A stretch of 64,000 nucleotides of DNA. It comes from Beijerinckiaceae bacterium (GTDB lineage: Bacteria > Pseudomonadota > Alphaproteobacteria > Rhizobiales > Beijerinckiaceae). The stretch is taken from contig JAUXWZ010000067.1 of the NCBI GenBank assembly GCA_030684835.1, positions 1 to 64,000 of the forward strand, in the 5' to 3' direction. A program made the translations under genes and the position numbers. The notes below the pieces were generated by a model that did no database searches, was not told the origin of the DNA, and saw nothing but the letters and a program-made list of their open reading frames with translations. Numbering within the stretch: position 1 is the first letter of the stretch; the number at the start of each line of letters is the position of its first letter. This document shows positions 8,998 to 17,473 of this stretch, one piece after another.

Positions 8998-9350
8998 CGA
9001 AGGACGATGAAGAAAAGGCGCGCCGGCACTGGCGTTGGCCTGTTTCGCGCATTGCGCTGGCTGCGCAACTCCATGGCGCCGGCTGGACGTTCGATGAAAT
9101 CGCGCGCCATCCGAACGTCGCCTCGACGGGATACAGCGTGCGACGCGCCCTCAAGCGCGCGGGTGTGGAGATTGACGACGGGCGTCGCGGGCGCACCATC
9201 CGCGTGATGATCCGTCATCCCGATCTTCCAGCTCTCGATGCGGCGGCGCAGACGCGGCGGATCGATCTGCCAGAGCTAATAGAAAGGTTGGTGCGGCTGC
9301 TCGCAGAAGAGCCCGCGCTGATCAGCAACGTATTCGACGACGGGAGGTGA
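8994..9350 (+). CDS. Hypothetical protein with putative HTH
   Basis: 118 aa; WTFDEIARHPNVASTGYSVRRALKRAGVEI. Confidence 0.55.
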   Translation: MTKDDEEKARRHWRWPVSRIALAAQLHGAGWTFDEIARHPNVASTGYSVRRALKRAGVEIDDGRRGRTIRVMIRHPDLPALDAAAQTRRIDLPELIERLVRLLAEEPALISNVFDDGR

Positions 9351-9658
9351 GCATGACGCCCTCACGCCGCGCTCATTTGGAGTCGATGTGGTGCGTAGCG
9401 CTCGCCTATTTGGAATCCCTCAACCACATGCTTGAGACAGAGACGGCCACGATCGGATATGCAGACGCCGCAAAGATGGCCGAATGCACTAAAGACGCAA
9501 TGCGCCAGCGCGCTGTCCGTGGAACCGTGCCGAAGGTGCCGGGCCAGCCGCGAATCCAGCGCGAACTATTTGAGGCCGAACTGCGAAAGCAAGCGATCGC
9601 GCAGGCCATGATCGAAGCCGTGCAGGATTGGCCGGACGCGCCTTGTGTCACAGATTAA
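9347..9658 (+). CDS. Hypothetical protein, MerR/excisionase-like HTH possible
   Basis: About 100 aa; IGYADAAKMAECTKDAMRQRAVRGTVPKVPGQPRI; an alternative ATG is at 9353. Confidence 0.5.
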   Translation: MSMTPSRRAHLESMWCVALAYLESLNHMLETETATIGYADAAKMAECTKDAMRQRAVRGTVPKVPGQPRIQRELFEAELRKQAIAQAMIEAVQDWPDAPCVTD

Positions 9659-9737
9659 TTCGATCTTGTCACACCTTCGCGCGTGCGTCCGTTGCGCGCC
9701 TGCGGCAGAATTGCTTCAGTGATTTGGAGCGATCGTG

Positions 9738-9947
9738 ATGAGCGTCGACAATCAGTTTGAACAAACTATTCGCGCCGAAGAGCGCATGCGAATTCGCAAG
9801 ATCATAGCGAGCGCGAGCGCGCACCTCGTGCCTCTGGAAGCGATGACGCTGGCCCTTCGGACGAACCTGCGTGCTGACCAAGCCGAGAAGATCCTCGCGC
9901 AAACTGCAAAAGCCGTCTCAACAATCATCAGAGGGCCGCGCCTGTGA
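9738..9947 (+). CDS. Hypothetical protein
   Basis: About 69 aa; coupled to the next gene by overlap. Confidence 0.5.
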   Translation: MSVDNQFEQTIRAEERMRIRKIIASASAHLVPLEAMTLALRTNLRADQAEKILAQTAKAVSTIIRGPRL

Positions 9948-10918
9948 AAAAGCTTCTCGACATGATCCGCGGCGACAGAAACACCAGCAATACAAGCCAC
10001 GAATTGCGCCAGGCGATCGATGTGGCTGAACAGAACGTGACCAGGGCCGAAGGCCTGCTCACGCAGGCGCGCGAGTCCTACGAGTCCTCGCTGCTCGACC
10101 CTGACGAAAAGGCGAGCATCGCCGCGCACCGGACACTCAGCGATATGCAGGTGCGCCTCGACCGCGCGCGCATCCTGGCTGAGAAGCTCAGAGCCGAACT
10201 GGCAGAGGTGGAAGCCGAAGAGGCCGAGGCCGAGCGCCAAACGCAATTCGAGGCGGCCACGAAACTCGCAAATGACGCCAAGGCGGCACTCCTGAAATAT
10301 CCCGCAGCCGCACACGCCGTTGCTGCAATCATTTTCAAGAAAGTTAGGGCCGACGTCGCCATTGCCGCAGCAAACAAAAACCCTCCGAAGGGCGCCGAGC
10401 TTATCGCCTATCCCGAGCACGAACTTCGCGGACTTCCGGCTGACCATCGCGTGATCGTCGACGAGCGCATTGAGGACGCAGGCTGGTGGTTTGCCGACGG
10501 ACGCGGGCGCGTCGAAGAGTCCCTGATCAAAGAAATTGAACACCACAACGGCAAGAGCTTCGTTAACATCAAAATGCGGGGCTACGAGGCTAAACGCGTC
10601 GCGGTCGAACGCCGGAAGCGGCTGGTCACGACGTTTCTGCCGCGCCGGGACGGCTATCATCCCGAAGGACTCTCGATGGCGGTGCGGCTGCCCGGCTTGA
10701 AGCCCGGCGAAGCCCCCATCTGGAACGGCTGGGGCGACTTCACACCGGAAACCGAAGACGATCCGAGGTTCTTGGAATTCGTTGAATCCGTTGAGGCGAG
10801 TTGGCGCGAGAAGCCGTCAGACCCGCGCGGCCCTCGCGGCGAAGAGCGCGAAGTTTCCTGGCTGAGTGAAGATGAAGCGGCCGACAGGGAGGCGCTCGCC
10901 CACACGCTAAACCTCTAA
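9944..10918 (+). CDS. Hypothetical coiled-coil protein
   Basis: 324 aa with long charged helical region (LDRARILAEKLRAELAEVEAEEAEAERQ). Confidence 0.6.
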   Translation: MKKLLDMIRGDRNTSNTSHELRQAIDVAEQNVTRAEGLLTQARESYESSLLDPDEKASIAAHRTLSDMQVRLDRARILAEKLRAELAEVEAEEAEAERQTQFEAATKLANDAKAALLKYPAAAHAVAAIIFKKVRADVAIAAANKNPPKGAELIAYPEHELRGLPADHRVIVDERIEDAGWWFADGRGRVEESLIKEIEHHNGKSFVNIKMRGYEAKRVAVERRKRLVTTFLPRRDGYHPEGLSMAVRLPGLKPGEAPIWNGWGDFTPETEDDPRFLEFVESVEASWREKPSDPRGPRGEEREVSWLSEDEAADREALAHTLNL

Positions 10919-10927
10919 TCGCCCGGG

Positions 10928-11038
10928 TGCCTCGCCGGCCTTCGCTGAGGCAAGGTCTTGAACGTGAGGCGGCTCACTGGTGAGCGGCGCCGCCTCGCGA
11001 GGCGGCCGGGAGGAAGCCCAGCGCTGCCTCCCGGCCGC
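10928..11038. other. Structured intergenic region: series of overlapping hairpins
   Basis: TGCCTC/GAGGCA (10928/10947), GCTCAC/GTGAGC (10972/10980), 18-bp palindrome GCCGCCTCGCGAGGCGGC (10989..11006), 12-bp stem GCGGCCGGGAGG/CCTCCCGGCCGC (11002..11013/11027..11038). Confidence 0.6.
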
Positions 11039-11075
11039 AAGCCCAGGCGCAAATTAATGGACGCAGGATGAACCG

Positions 11076-11324
11076 ATGATCCAACTGCGCACGCCCGTCA
11101 CGTTCGCAAACCAGGTCTACACGACCTTTCCCGTGCAGCCGCCGTGCGAGGAAGCGCTGCGCCGCTTCACGGCGATCACGCGGGCGGGAGGCGGAATAGA
11201 AACAGCATGGATCGCGTTTGCGGCCGCACAGGCGGGATGGCCAACAGAGGCCGTCCGCAAGATCAGATCATCCGACTTTGCACAGATCGTCAAAGCTTAT
11301 CGAGAGAACAACCATGAACGATGA
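11076..11324 (+). CDS. Hypothetical protein at start of the tail module
   Basis: 82 aa; overlaps the tail chaperone gene start. Confidence 0.55.
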   Translation: MIQLRTPVTFANQVYTTFPVQPPCEEALRRFTAITRAGGGIETAWIAFAAAQAGWPTEAVRKIRSSDFAQIVKAYRENNHER

Positions 11325-11637
11325 AGCACACTCCGAAAGCACGCCAACGCCCGCCCCTCGTTTTGTCGACACAGGCAAGGCCCGCACCAAGACGGTGATG
11401 CTTGAATGGCCTGTCGAATTCGACGGCAAGGTGTGGTCGGAAATCACCATTCGCAGGCTCACCGCCGCAGAGGTTGACATGTTCGTCGAGGATGCACGCG
11501 AGGCCGGCGCAAAGGCGCGACTGCCGATGTTCGATGCGCCCTTCGATGTGCTGGACGCGCTCGACAGTGACGACGCTGAAAATCTCAACCGCGAGGCCGA
11601 GCCTTTTTTGCCCTTGGCGTTCCGGGCGCGCGAATAG
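11314..11637 (+). CDS. Phage tail assembly chaperone, P2 gpE / Mu gp41-like
   Basis: 107 aa; RTKTVMLEWPVEFDGKVWSEITIRRLTAAEVDMF; position directly upstream of the tape measure gene. Confidence 0.8.
   Translation: MNDEAHSESTPTPAPRFVDTGKARTKTVMLEWPVEFDGKVWSEITIRRLTAAEVDMFVEDAREAGAKARLPMFDAPFDVLDALDSDDAENLNREAEPFLPLAFRARE
11604..11610 (+). promoter_or_regulatory. Programmed -1 ribosomal frameshift slippery heptamer T_TTT_TTG
   Basis: In zero frame CCT TTT TTG; the -1 frame is open through to 11771. Confidence 0.75.
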
Positions 11638-11666
11638 CGCTCGCAGATCCCCGGAGCGCAATCGCC

Positions 11667-11771
11667 ATGACAGCCTCTACCCTGTCGACACCGATCCCCT
11701 TCTTCCTCGCGCAGGATTGGCGTGAGTTCGCGTCGTGGCATTCCCGAGCCCTTGATCTTCGGAGGTTCTGA
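11667..11771 (+). CDS. gpE'-like C-terminal extension, probably expressed by -1 frameshift from the tail chaperone gene
   Basis: MTASTLSTPIPFFLAQDWREFASWHSRALDLRRF; resembles short GpE-family tail proteins; frame continuous with -1 reading from 11604. Confidence 0.65.
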   Translation: MTASTLSTPIPFFLAQDWREFASWHSRALDLRRF

Positions 11772-14065
11772 TGGCCGGAAATAACGTGGTCGCCAATCTG
11801 GTTCTGCGGCTTGTGGATCAAGTCAGCGACCCGGCGAAAGGCGTTGCCGGTTCTCTCAAGAACCTCGGCAACGTCGCCGGGAAGCAGAGCCTTCAAAATC
11901 GCCGCGCGAACCTGCTTTCGCCGGAGGGCGGCGCTCTGGCCATCGCGCGCATGAAGGCGCTCGATAAGGAGACGGCGAGATTCGGCAAGCGATACGAAAT
12001 CGCCGCGGCGAAAAACGGGAAGTCGTGGTCGACAAATCTCGCCGCCACAAGCGCCATGATCGCGGCGCAAGGCAAGGCGCTGGATTCAGCGGGTCGCAAG
12101 GCTGCGACGACGGCAACGCATTTTCGAGCGACGTCCGCCGCCGCGCACGGCGCCATGTATACGTTGTCGAAAGTGCAGCGCGCTCCGCTTTCGACGGTTT
12201 CTTTGGGGCCGGTGACGCCGAGCGAAACATCGCGCCGCGCGGCCGAACAGGGCAAGCAGCGGGCCTCCACATGGGTCGCAGCTCAAGGCGCTGCGGCGGG
12301 CGCTGCTGCTGCTGCGTCTCGGGGCGGCGGCGGAGGCGGAGGCGACGATGAGGACGGCAAAAGACGCGGGCGCAGGGTAGGCGGCGTCGCCGGCGGCGTC
12401 GGCGCGGGCGGAACGGCTGCTGCAGTCTGGACGCTAGCTAAGAAGCGTGCCGAGGCGGAACGGCGCATGACCCGCGCAGCTATCAGCGCAGGCCTTGAGC
12501 ATGGGCGCGTGCCGGGCGAAGTCTCAAAGACTTATGCCGAGTTTCGCCAACAAGCGACCGACATGGGCGTCGAGGTCGGATTCATCCAGGACGGATTCGA
12601 GGCGCTAATTACGCTGGGCCGGTCCTGGGAGGAGGCTCGACGCGAGGCTCGGACTGTTGCGCAAGCAGCGCACACCTACGACACGTCCGCCGAAGACATG
12701 GCCCGTACGCTCGATACGGTGGCCGAAAATCTGGACATGAAGAGCGGTTCGGATCGCGAGGCCGGGCTGAAATCGATCGTCGGCGGCGGCCGCAGCGGCA
12801 CGTTCGAAATCAAGGACGTTGCGAAGAACTTTCCCGAATTGGCGCCAAAAGCGAAAGCCGCAGGCTACAAGGGTAACGAGCACCTACAGCAATTCCTCGC
12901 CAAACTACAGCTAATCAACGAGCGAACGAACAACGCCTCGACCACGACGACACAGATGTCGCGTCTGCTCGACGAATTGAACTCGCCGCAGGCGCAGAAG
13001 CGATTTCAGAAGGCGGGCGTTAATCTGACGGAAGGGATCGAGCGCGGCGTCAAGGAAGGCAAGACGAGGCTCGACGCCTATCTTGACGTGCTGCGCAAGG
13101 CCACGGGCGGCGACGAGAACAATCTGAATAAGTACATCGTCAACACGCAGGCGCGCGATGGCGCGCGGGCTTTGCTCAACCTGCAGTCGTATCTTGAGAA
13201 GATCAAGGAGGTGGCGGAGCGTTCCCAGACCGGGCTCGAACAGGACGCGAAGCTGCTCGACGATCACAAGAAAAACATGGAATCGTTCGGCCGCGCGCTT
13301 GGCGATCTGGGTGACGAAATCGGCAAGGTGGCGGTGAAAGCGACGCCCTTTGTCCAGCGGCTCACGGACAGCTTCCGGCTTCTGTCCGGCAATATGTCCA
13401 ACGAAGAGCGCGAGAAGGTTCTGAAGAATCGCACCAAAAGCAGTGATCCTGTTACGCGTTTCTGGGCCAGCCGCTCCCTGACTGAACTCGAGAAGCGCAT
13501 GGGGCGCGGCCGCGACTTCACATTGGGCCAACCGGGCCACCGGCTTTCGCCCACCGGCATCCCCGTCGAGAACGGCGGCTTTTTCCAGCCGTCAGACTCG
13601 ATGAATCGTCTAGCCACCAAATCCATTGAAGAAGGGATGAAGCGCAGCCCTTTGCCATCGGTGCGTTCCGGCCGCGTCACTGGCCAGGCTGGACTCTATC
13701 CAGGCGCATTGTCGCCGGGCAGCATATCCGCGGCTCCCTTTCTGGCACCAACATCAACGATGCCGGGCGTGCCGCCGTTGCCACCCATGCGGCCGAAGGT
13801 CGACAAGAGCGAACTCGACTCCGCGAGCAATGTCTTCGATCACATCAACACCATGCTTGACGAGGTGAACGGCAAGACGACGACGCCGCACATCAACGCG
13901 GAGTCAATCAAGCGGGCGCACGACCTCCTGCGCGAGTTCCTGAACGATCTCAATCGCGCCGATCAGGGAATGAAGAGCCTAGGAAGCGGGGCGCAGAAAA
14001 CGCTCCAGCCCGGCGGCCGGGTCCGCGAAGCCTTCCGCGCTGGCAACTTCGACCAAGGCAGCTGA
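11771..14065 (+). CDS. Phage tail tape measure protein
   Basis: 764 aa; long helical protein with Gly/Ala-rich hydrophobic segment and FIQDGFEALITLGRSWEEARREARTVAQAAHTYDTSAEDMARTLDTVAENLDMK typical of tape measure proteins; TGATG coupling to E'. Confidence 0.85.
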   Translation: MAGNNVVANLVLRLVDQVSDPAKGVAGSLKNLGNVAGKQSLQNRRANLLSPEGGALAIARMKALDKETARFGKRYEIAAAKNGKSWSTNLAATSAMIAAQGKALDSAGRKAATTATHFRATSAAAHGAMYTLSKVQRAPLSTVSLGPVTPSETSRRAAEQGKQRASTWVAAQGAAAGAAAAASRGGGGGGGDDEDGKRRGRRVGGVAGGVGAGGTAAAVWTLAKKRAEAERRMTRAAISAGLEHGRVPGEVSKTYAEFRQQATDMGVEVGFIQDGFEALITLGRSWEEARREARTVAQAAHTYDTSAEDMARTLDTVAENLDMKSGSDREAGLKSIVGGGRSGTFEIKDVAKNFPELAPKAKAAGYKGNEHLQQFLAKLQLINERTNNASTTTTQMSRLLDELNSPQAQKRFQKAGVNLTEGIERGVKEGKTRLDAYLDVLRKATGGDENNLNKYIVNTQARDGARALLNLQSYLEKIKEVAERSQTGLEQDAKLLDDHKKNMESFGRALGDLGDEIGKVAVKATPFVQRLTDSFRLLSGNMSNEEREKVLKNRTKSSDPVTRFWASRSLTELEKRMGRGRDFTLGQPGHRLSPTGIPVENGGFFQPSDSMNRLATKSIEEGMKRSPLPSVRSGRVTGQAGLYPGALSPGSISAAPFLAPTSTMPGVPPLPPMRPKVDKSELDSASNVFDHINTMLDEVNGKTTTPHINAESIKRAHDLLREFLNDLNRADQGMKSLGSGAQKTLQPGGRVREAFRAGNFDQGS

Positions 14066-14075
14066 GGGGGATTGA

Positions 14076-14879
14076 ATGGCTCGACGCTCCCTCACCCTGC
14101 GCGCGACGGCAATTCACGAAAGCGGCCATGTTTCGTGCGCGTGGCACTATGGCATCCCGATCGCGCATGCATCGATCGTCCCAGAAGATTCGGCCCTCGG
14201 GCATGTGCAGATCGCGCCGGGCCGTGAGAAGGGCCCGCCGTCGGGCCGCACGTTCTTCGAACATATGGCGGTGATCTATTTCGCCGGCGGAGCGGCGCAG
14301 CGCATCTACAACCCACGATCGGGCCTCAAGCAGGCCTGCCGCAAGGATCACGAGGAAGCCGCCCGCCTCGCTGGGGTGTTGTGCCTGTCGCCCGACACTG
14401 AGCGCGCCTGGCTGCGTTGTGGGGCGCTGATGGCCCGCGACATCGTGCAGGCCAGATGGTCAGTGGTGGAGGCCCTTGCCAGCGCCCTGGAGGCCCTACG
14501 CGTGATCCCCGGGGACGAAGCCTTCCGCATCTGCGACGAGGCTGCTGCGCGCAATGACGCGGCCCATACAACGTCGCCGCCCGAGCGCATTCCCTCCGAC
14601 CTTGAGTTAGAGGCGTACGTCGCAGCGCGACGTGCACGCCGCGCCCAACGCCGGGACGTCGATGCGGCGATCTCCCGTGCGTGGATCGATCGCGCCGCAA
14701 CCGGGGAAGGTTCGCCCGGTGAAGTCAAGTCTATCCTCATCGCCGCCGCAGAGAGCATGACGGGCGCGTTCAAGCATGAAGACTTCGCCGCGCGCCTCGA
14801 AGCCATGATCGCCGAACGTCAACAGCTCGCCTGTCGCGGCTGGCGCCCTGTCGTCGACACAATGAAGGAGACCACATGA
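14076..14879 (+). CDS. M41 (FtsH)-like zinc metallopeptidase domain protein without AAA domain
   Basis: 267 aa; RATAIHESGHVSCAWHYGIPI (HExxH) followed by VIYFAGGAAQRIYNP, as in the M41 domain; no Walker motifs. Confidence 0.65.
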   Translation: MARRSLTLRATAIHESGHVSCAWHYGIPIAHASIVPEDSALGHVQIAPGREKGPPSGRTFFEHMAVIYFAGGAAQRIYNPRSGLKQACRKDHEEAARLAGVLCLSPDTERAWLRCGALMARDIVQARWSVVEALASALEALRVIPGDEAFRICDEAAARNDAAHTTSPPERIPSDLELEAYVAARRARRAQRRDVDAAISRAWIDRAATGEGSPGEVKSILIAAAESMTGAFKHEDFAARLEAMIAERQQLACRGWRPVVDTMKETT

Positions 14880-15493
14880 AGATCGAGATCACCATCGACG
14901 CCGGGCTGAAGCAGTTCATCGGCAACGTCGAGAACCTCTCCGCCAAGGCCCGTGAGGAAATGGAGCGCGGCCTCATGAGGGGCGGCGAGCGTCTACGCAC
15001 GCCTGTCCGCCGCGCCCTGCAGAAGCAAACCTCGGCCAAGAAATACGGGACCATCGTCCAGCACACCCGCTCATGGCTCTCCGGCCCGCTCGAATACTCC
15101 ATTGCCGGGCGCGCCAAGGGCCTGCCCATAGAGGAATTCCCGCACAAGGTCTCGCGATCCAAGAAGCTCGCCATGCGATGGAGCCGCACAGATCACTGGC
15201 GCCTGCAGAAGCGAAACGCCAAAGGCCAATTCGGCACCCTCCCCGAGATGAATGAGCGCGGCGTCTCGGCAACCATGTGGACGAAGAACCGCGCCTTCGC
15301 CCGTTCCTTCGGCCATCCCTCCAAAGGCCCCGTCATGCAGCGCATCCCCAAGAAGCCGGGCATGCGCAAACTCTTCGGCCCCTCACTCGCCAAGGAGATC
15401 GTCAAGGACATGTCGCTCGCCGCGTTCATCGAGAACGCCGAGCAGCTCGTCCTGCCCGAAATCCAGAAGCGCCTCGTCGGCCTCCTGCGATGA
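14876..15493 (+). CDS. Phage minor tail protein/tail completion-like protein (tentative, GpZ-like)
   Basis: 205 aa; basic; N-terminal amphipathic helix and GERLRTPVRRALQKQTSAKKYGTIVQHTRSWL; position in the tail module. Confidence 0.5.
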   Translation: MKIEITIDAGLKQFIGNVENLSAKAREEMERGLMRGGERLRTPVRRALQKQTSAKKYGTIVQHTRSWLSGPLEYSIAGRAKGLPIEEFPHKVSRSKKLAMRWSRTDHWRLQKRNAKGQFGTLPEMNERGVSATMWTKNRAFARSFGHPSKGPVMQRIPKKPGMRKLFGPSLAKEIVKDMSLAAFIENAEQLVLPEIQKRLVGLLR

Positions 15494-15515
15494 GCCGGGC
15501 GTGTTGCGCTGCACA

Positions 15516-15548
15516 TACCGCAGCGCACACGGGCTACCGCAGCGCACA
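15516..15548. repeat. Direct repeat TACCGCAGCGCACA x2 upstream of the small terminase gene
   Basis: 15516..15529 and 15535..15548, 19-bp period; imperfect inverted copy TGTTGCGCTGC just upstream. Confidence 0.7.
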
Positions 15549-15656
15549 AGGCGCGGGTCCTTCCGGCCAAGGTAGCCCCGCCGGCCCTAGGCAGCCCTTA
15601 AAATGAGCATTTTTCGACCGGTGAAATTCGCAGTTTGGTTTGGTCAGGAGAGCGAT

Positions 15657-16142
15657 ATGAACGTGAGTGAAGCAAAGCAGGCGCGGGTCTCGGTGGCTCA
15701 GTTGGCGACCTTGACCGGCGTAACCGAGACGTGGATTCGGCGGCTAATCAAGGAGGGCTGGATCCCTGCCCCGGAAGACCACCTGGTGCCGGTCGTCGCC
15801 GGCGTGCAGGGCTACCTCCGCTACCTTAAGGACCCGTCCCGCCGCGCGCAGGGGTCAGCCGAGGAAAACCGTTTACTCAACGCGAAGGCGGAACTCCTGG
15901 AGAGCCGGAATAGGGATCGGGAGGACCGGCTGATCGACATCGAGGAGCATCGCGAGTGCGGGGAGTTCGTGCTCACCGCACTCGACGAGGCCTTCAAGGG
16001 CGTTCCGGATCGCTTCACCGCCGACCCCGTTGTGCGGGAGCGCATCAGGATGGAGATCGCCGCGGTGCTGGCCAGGTCCCGGGCCCGTTTCGAGCGGCTC
16101 ACGGCGGAGCTGATGGCGCGCGGCAAGGCGCGGCGGCACTGA
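15657..16142 (+). CDS. Phage DNA packaging protein Nu1-like / small terminase subunit
   Basis: 161 aa from ATG 15657; VSVAQLATLTGVTETWIRRLIKEGWIPAP winged HTH followed by long helix, as in Nu1-type TerS. Confidence 0.75.
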   Translation: MNVSEAKQARVSVAQLATLTGVTETWIRRLIKEGWIPAPEDHLVPVVAGVQGYLRYLKDPSRRAQGSAEENRLLNAKAELLESRNRDREDRLIDIEEHRECGEFVLTALDEAFKGVPDRFTADPVVRERIRMEIAAVLARSRARFERLTAELMARGKARRH

Positions 16143-16170
16143 GGGACGGTCCTAACGCGTAGGCCACGTC

Positions 16171-16191
16171 CGAACCGCGAACCGCGAACCG
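16171..16191. repeat. Tandem repeat (CGAACCG)x3
   Basis: cgaaccgcgaaccgcgaaccg. Confidence 0.8.
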
Positions 16192-16262
16192 CGTTAATCT
16201 AACGCCGGGAAGCCGTTGCCCCGGCTGGCCCGTATCGGATCGGGCGTTTCTGGGACGGCTAA

Positions 16263-16290
16263 GGCGGAGAGGGTCCAATTCCCTCCCGCC
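16263..16290. other. Stable hairpin, GGCGG-A-GAGGG/CCCTC-CCGCC
   Basis: 10-bp stem with one bulged A and 7-nt loop TCCAATT. Confidence 0.5.
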
Positions 16291-16332
16291 GGGACGGGGC
16301 GCGGAAGGCGAATGAGGGGGAGCGAACTGCTG

Positions 16333-16620
16333 TCAGGAGAGGCCTTCATCCTTCGTTTCGGCAAGGCGCTTTAGCAAACGCTGCACCTGCACTGTCTGCC
16401 ATGTAGTGCGCCCCCGGGATGTCCGCACGTTGCCAGAGGTCAGCGCTGCAGCGATACGGCTTGGAGTTGTAGCGCCTTGAGCAGCTAAGTCGGCGATTAC
16501 CTGGCGCATGGACGTGGCCCACGCAAGCGAGCGAGCGCGTACGGTGGCATGCGTGCGCGCGAGGCTCTCCGGTGTCGAGCCGCGACGGCGTGAAGGATAT
16601 TCGTTGGGGGTCCCATGCAT
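16333..16620 (-). CDS. Small protein with recombinase-associated helical domain
   Basis: 95 aa; IADLAAQGATTPSRIAAALTSGNVRTSRGRTTWQTVQVQRLLKRL resembles the large serine recombinase Recombinase domain, without a catalytic domain. Confidence 0.6.
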   Translation of the reverse strand: MHGTPNEYPSRRRGSTPESLARTHATVRARSLAWATSMRQVIADLAAQGATTPSRIAAALTSGNVRTSRGRTTWQTVQVQRLLKRLAETKDEGLS

Positions 16621-16756
16621 GGTGGCTTTCTATGCCGTTGAAGCCTGGACGTGCAACCTCGCGCCGCGCTCGACTGTCGCCACGCGTGACGCGCTCGGGC
16701 ACCATGAGAGATAAAGCCAGCTTCGCGGCCACCATAGCCCGCTACTTTTCGTTCAA

Positions 16757-17000
16757 GTGGCAACGCCGCCGACGCCGCTATCCGCCGACGCCGCAAGGAG
16801 TCCGAGGCGGGCCATTCGCATCCGGGACCGCGCTATCCGGCGCATGGGCGAAGTGCTGAAACAGTTCGACGCACAGGGACAACGATCCGACAAATTTAAG
16901 GAGGTCGACCGCCCTAAGTTGTCGCAACGAGAAGCAGCCCAAGACGCAGGTATCTCGCCGCACCAGCAAAAGCAGGCGGGCTTTTTGCCTTTCTGTGCTT
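16757..17000 (+). pseudogene. Truncated fragment of a phage/plasmid-associated hypothetical protein
   Basis: RAIRRMGEVLKQFDAQGQ...LSQREAAQDAGISPHQQKQA followed by unrelated reading; looks frame-disrupted. Confidence 0.4.
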
Positions 17001-17018
17001 GCGCGCTAGCTTCTGATC

Positions 17019-17237
17019 ATGGGCCGTTACTATTTTCACGTGCGATTAGGGGATCAGGTTTCGCTTGACGATGTCGGGGTTGAGCTTCCCGACGTCAGCA
17101 GCGTCAAAACGTCCATAAGCGACGCCCTGCACGCTAGCGGACTTAACCTGACGCTGGGTTGGGTGTTCGAGGTCGCCGACGAGACCGGGCGCATTGTGCT
17201 CATAGTGCCAATTGCAGACCTTCCAAAGACGCAATAG
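17019..17237 (+). CDS. DUF6894-like small protein
   Basis: 72 aa; MGRYYFHVRLGDQVSLDDVGVELPD. Confidence 0.7.
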   Translation: MGRYYFHVRLGDQVSLDDVGVELPDVSSVKTSISDALHASGLNLTLGWVFEVADETGRIVLIVPIADLPKTQ

Positions 17238-17473
17238 GTCGGTCCCTCCTCAAATGATCGAGGCCTTTCGAAGGCTGGGTTCTTCGTTTTGATCGTCAGG
17301 GTTTGATCCAGAGCGGTACCGGGATCCGCGCCGCGAGACCTACGAGGCGCTTGCCGACCGCGCCCTGCGGCTGGCGATGGCGCACCGATTAGCCGAAATT
17401 GAGCTGGATATTGGCAGCGGTCAGCCTAAGGCATTGACCGCGCTGGACATATATAAGTACTTGATTCCCCACA

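Noticed and set aside
9944-10918. Possible capsid scaffold or major capsid gene
   Set aside because: Long charged coiled-coil region but no HK97-fold or protease motifs recognised; left as hypothetical pending structure prediction.
16200-16300. tRNA-like T-arm (GGGTCCAATTCCC)
   Set aside because: Loop resembles a T-loop, but no matching acceptor, D-arm or anticodon arm could be built.
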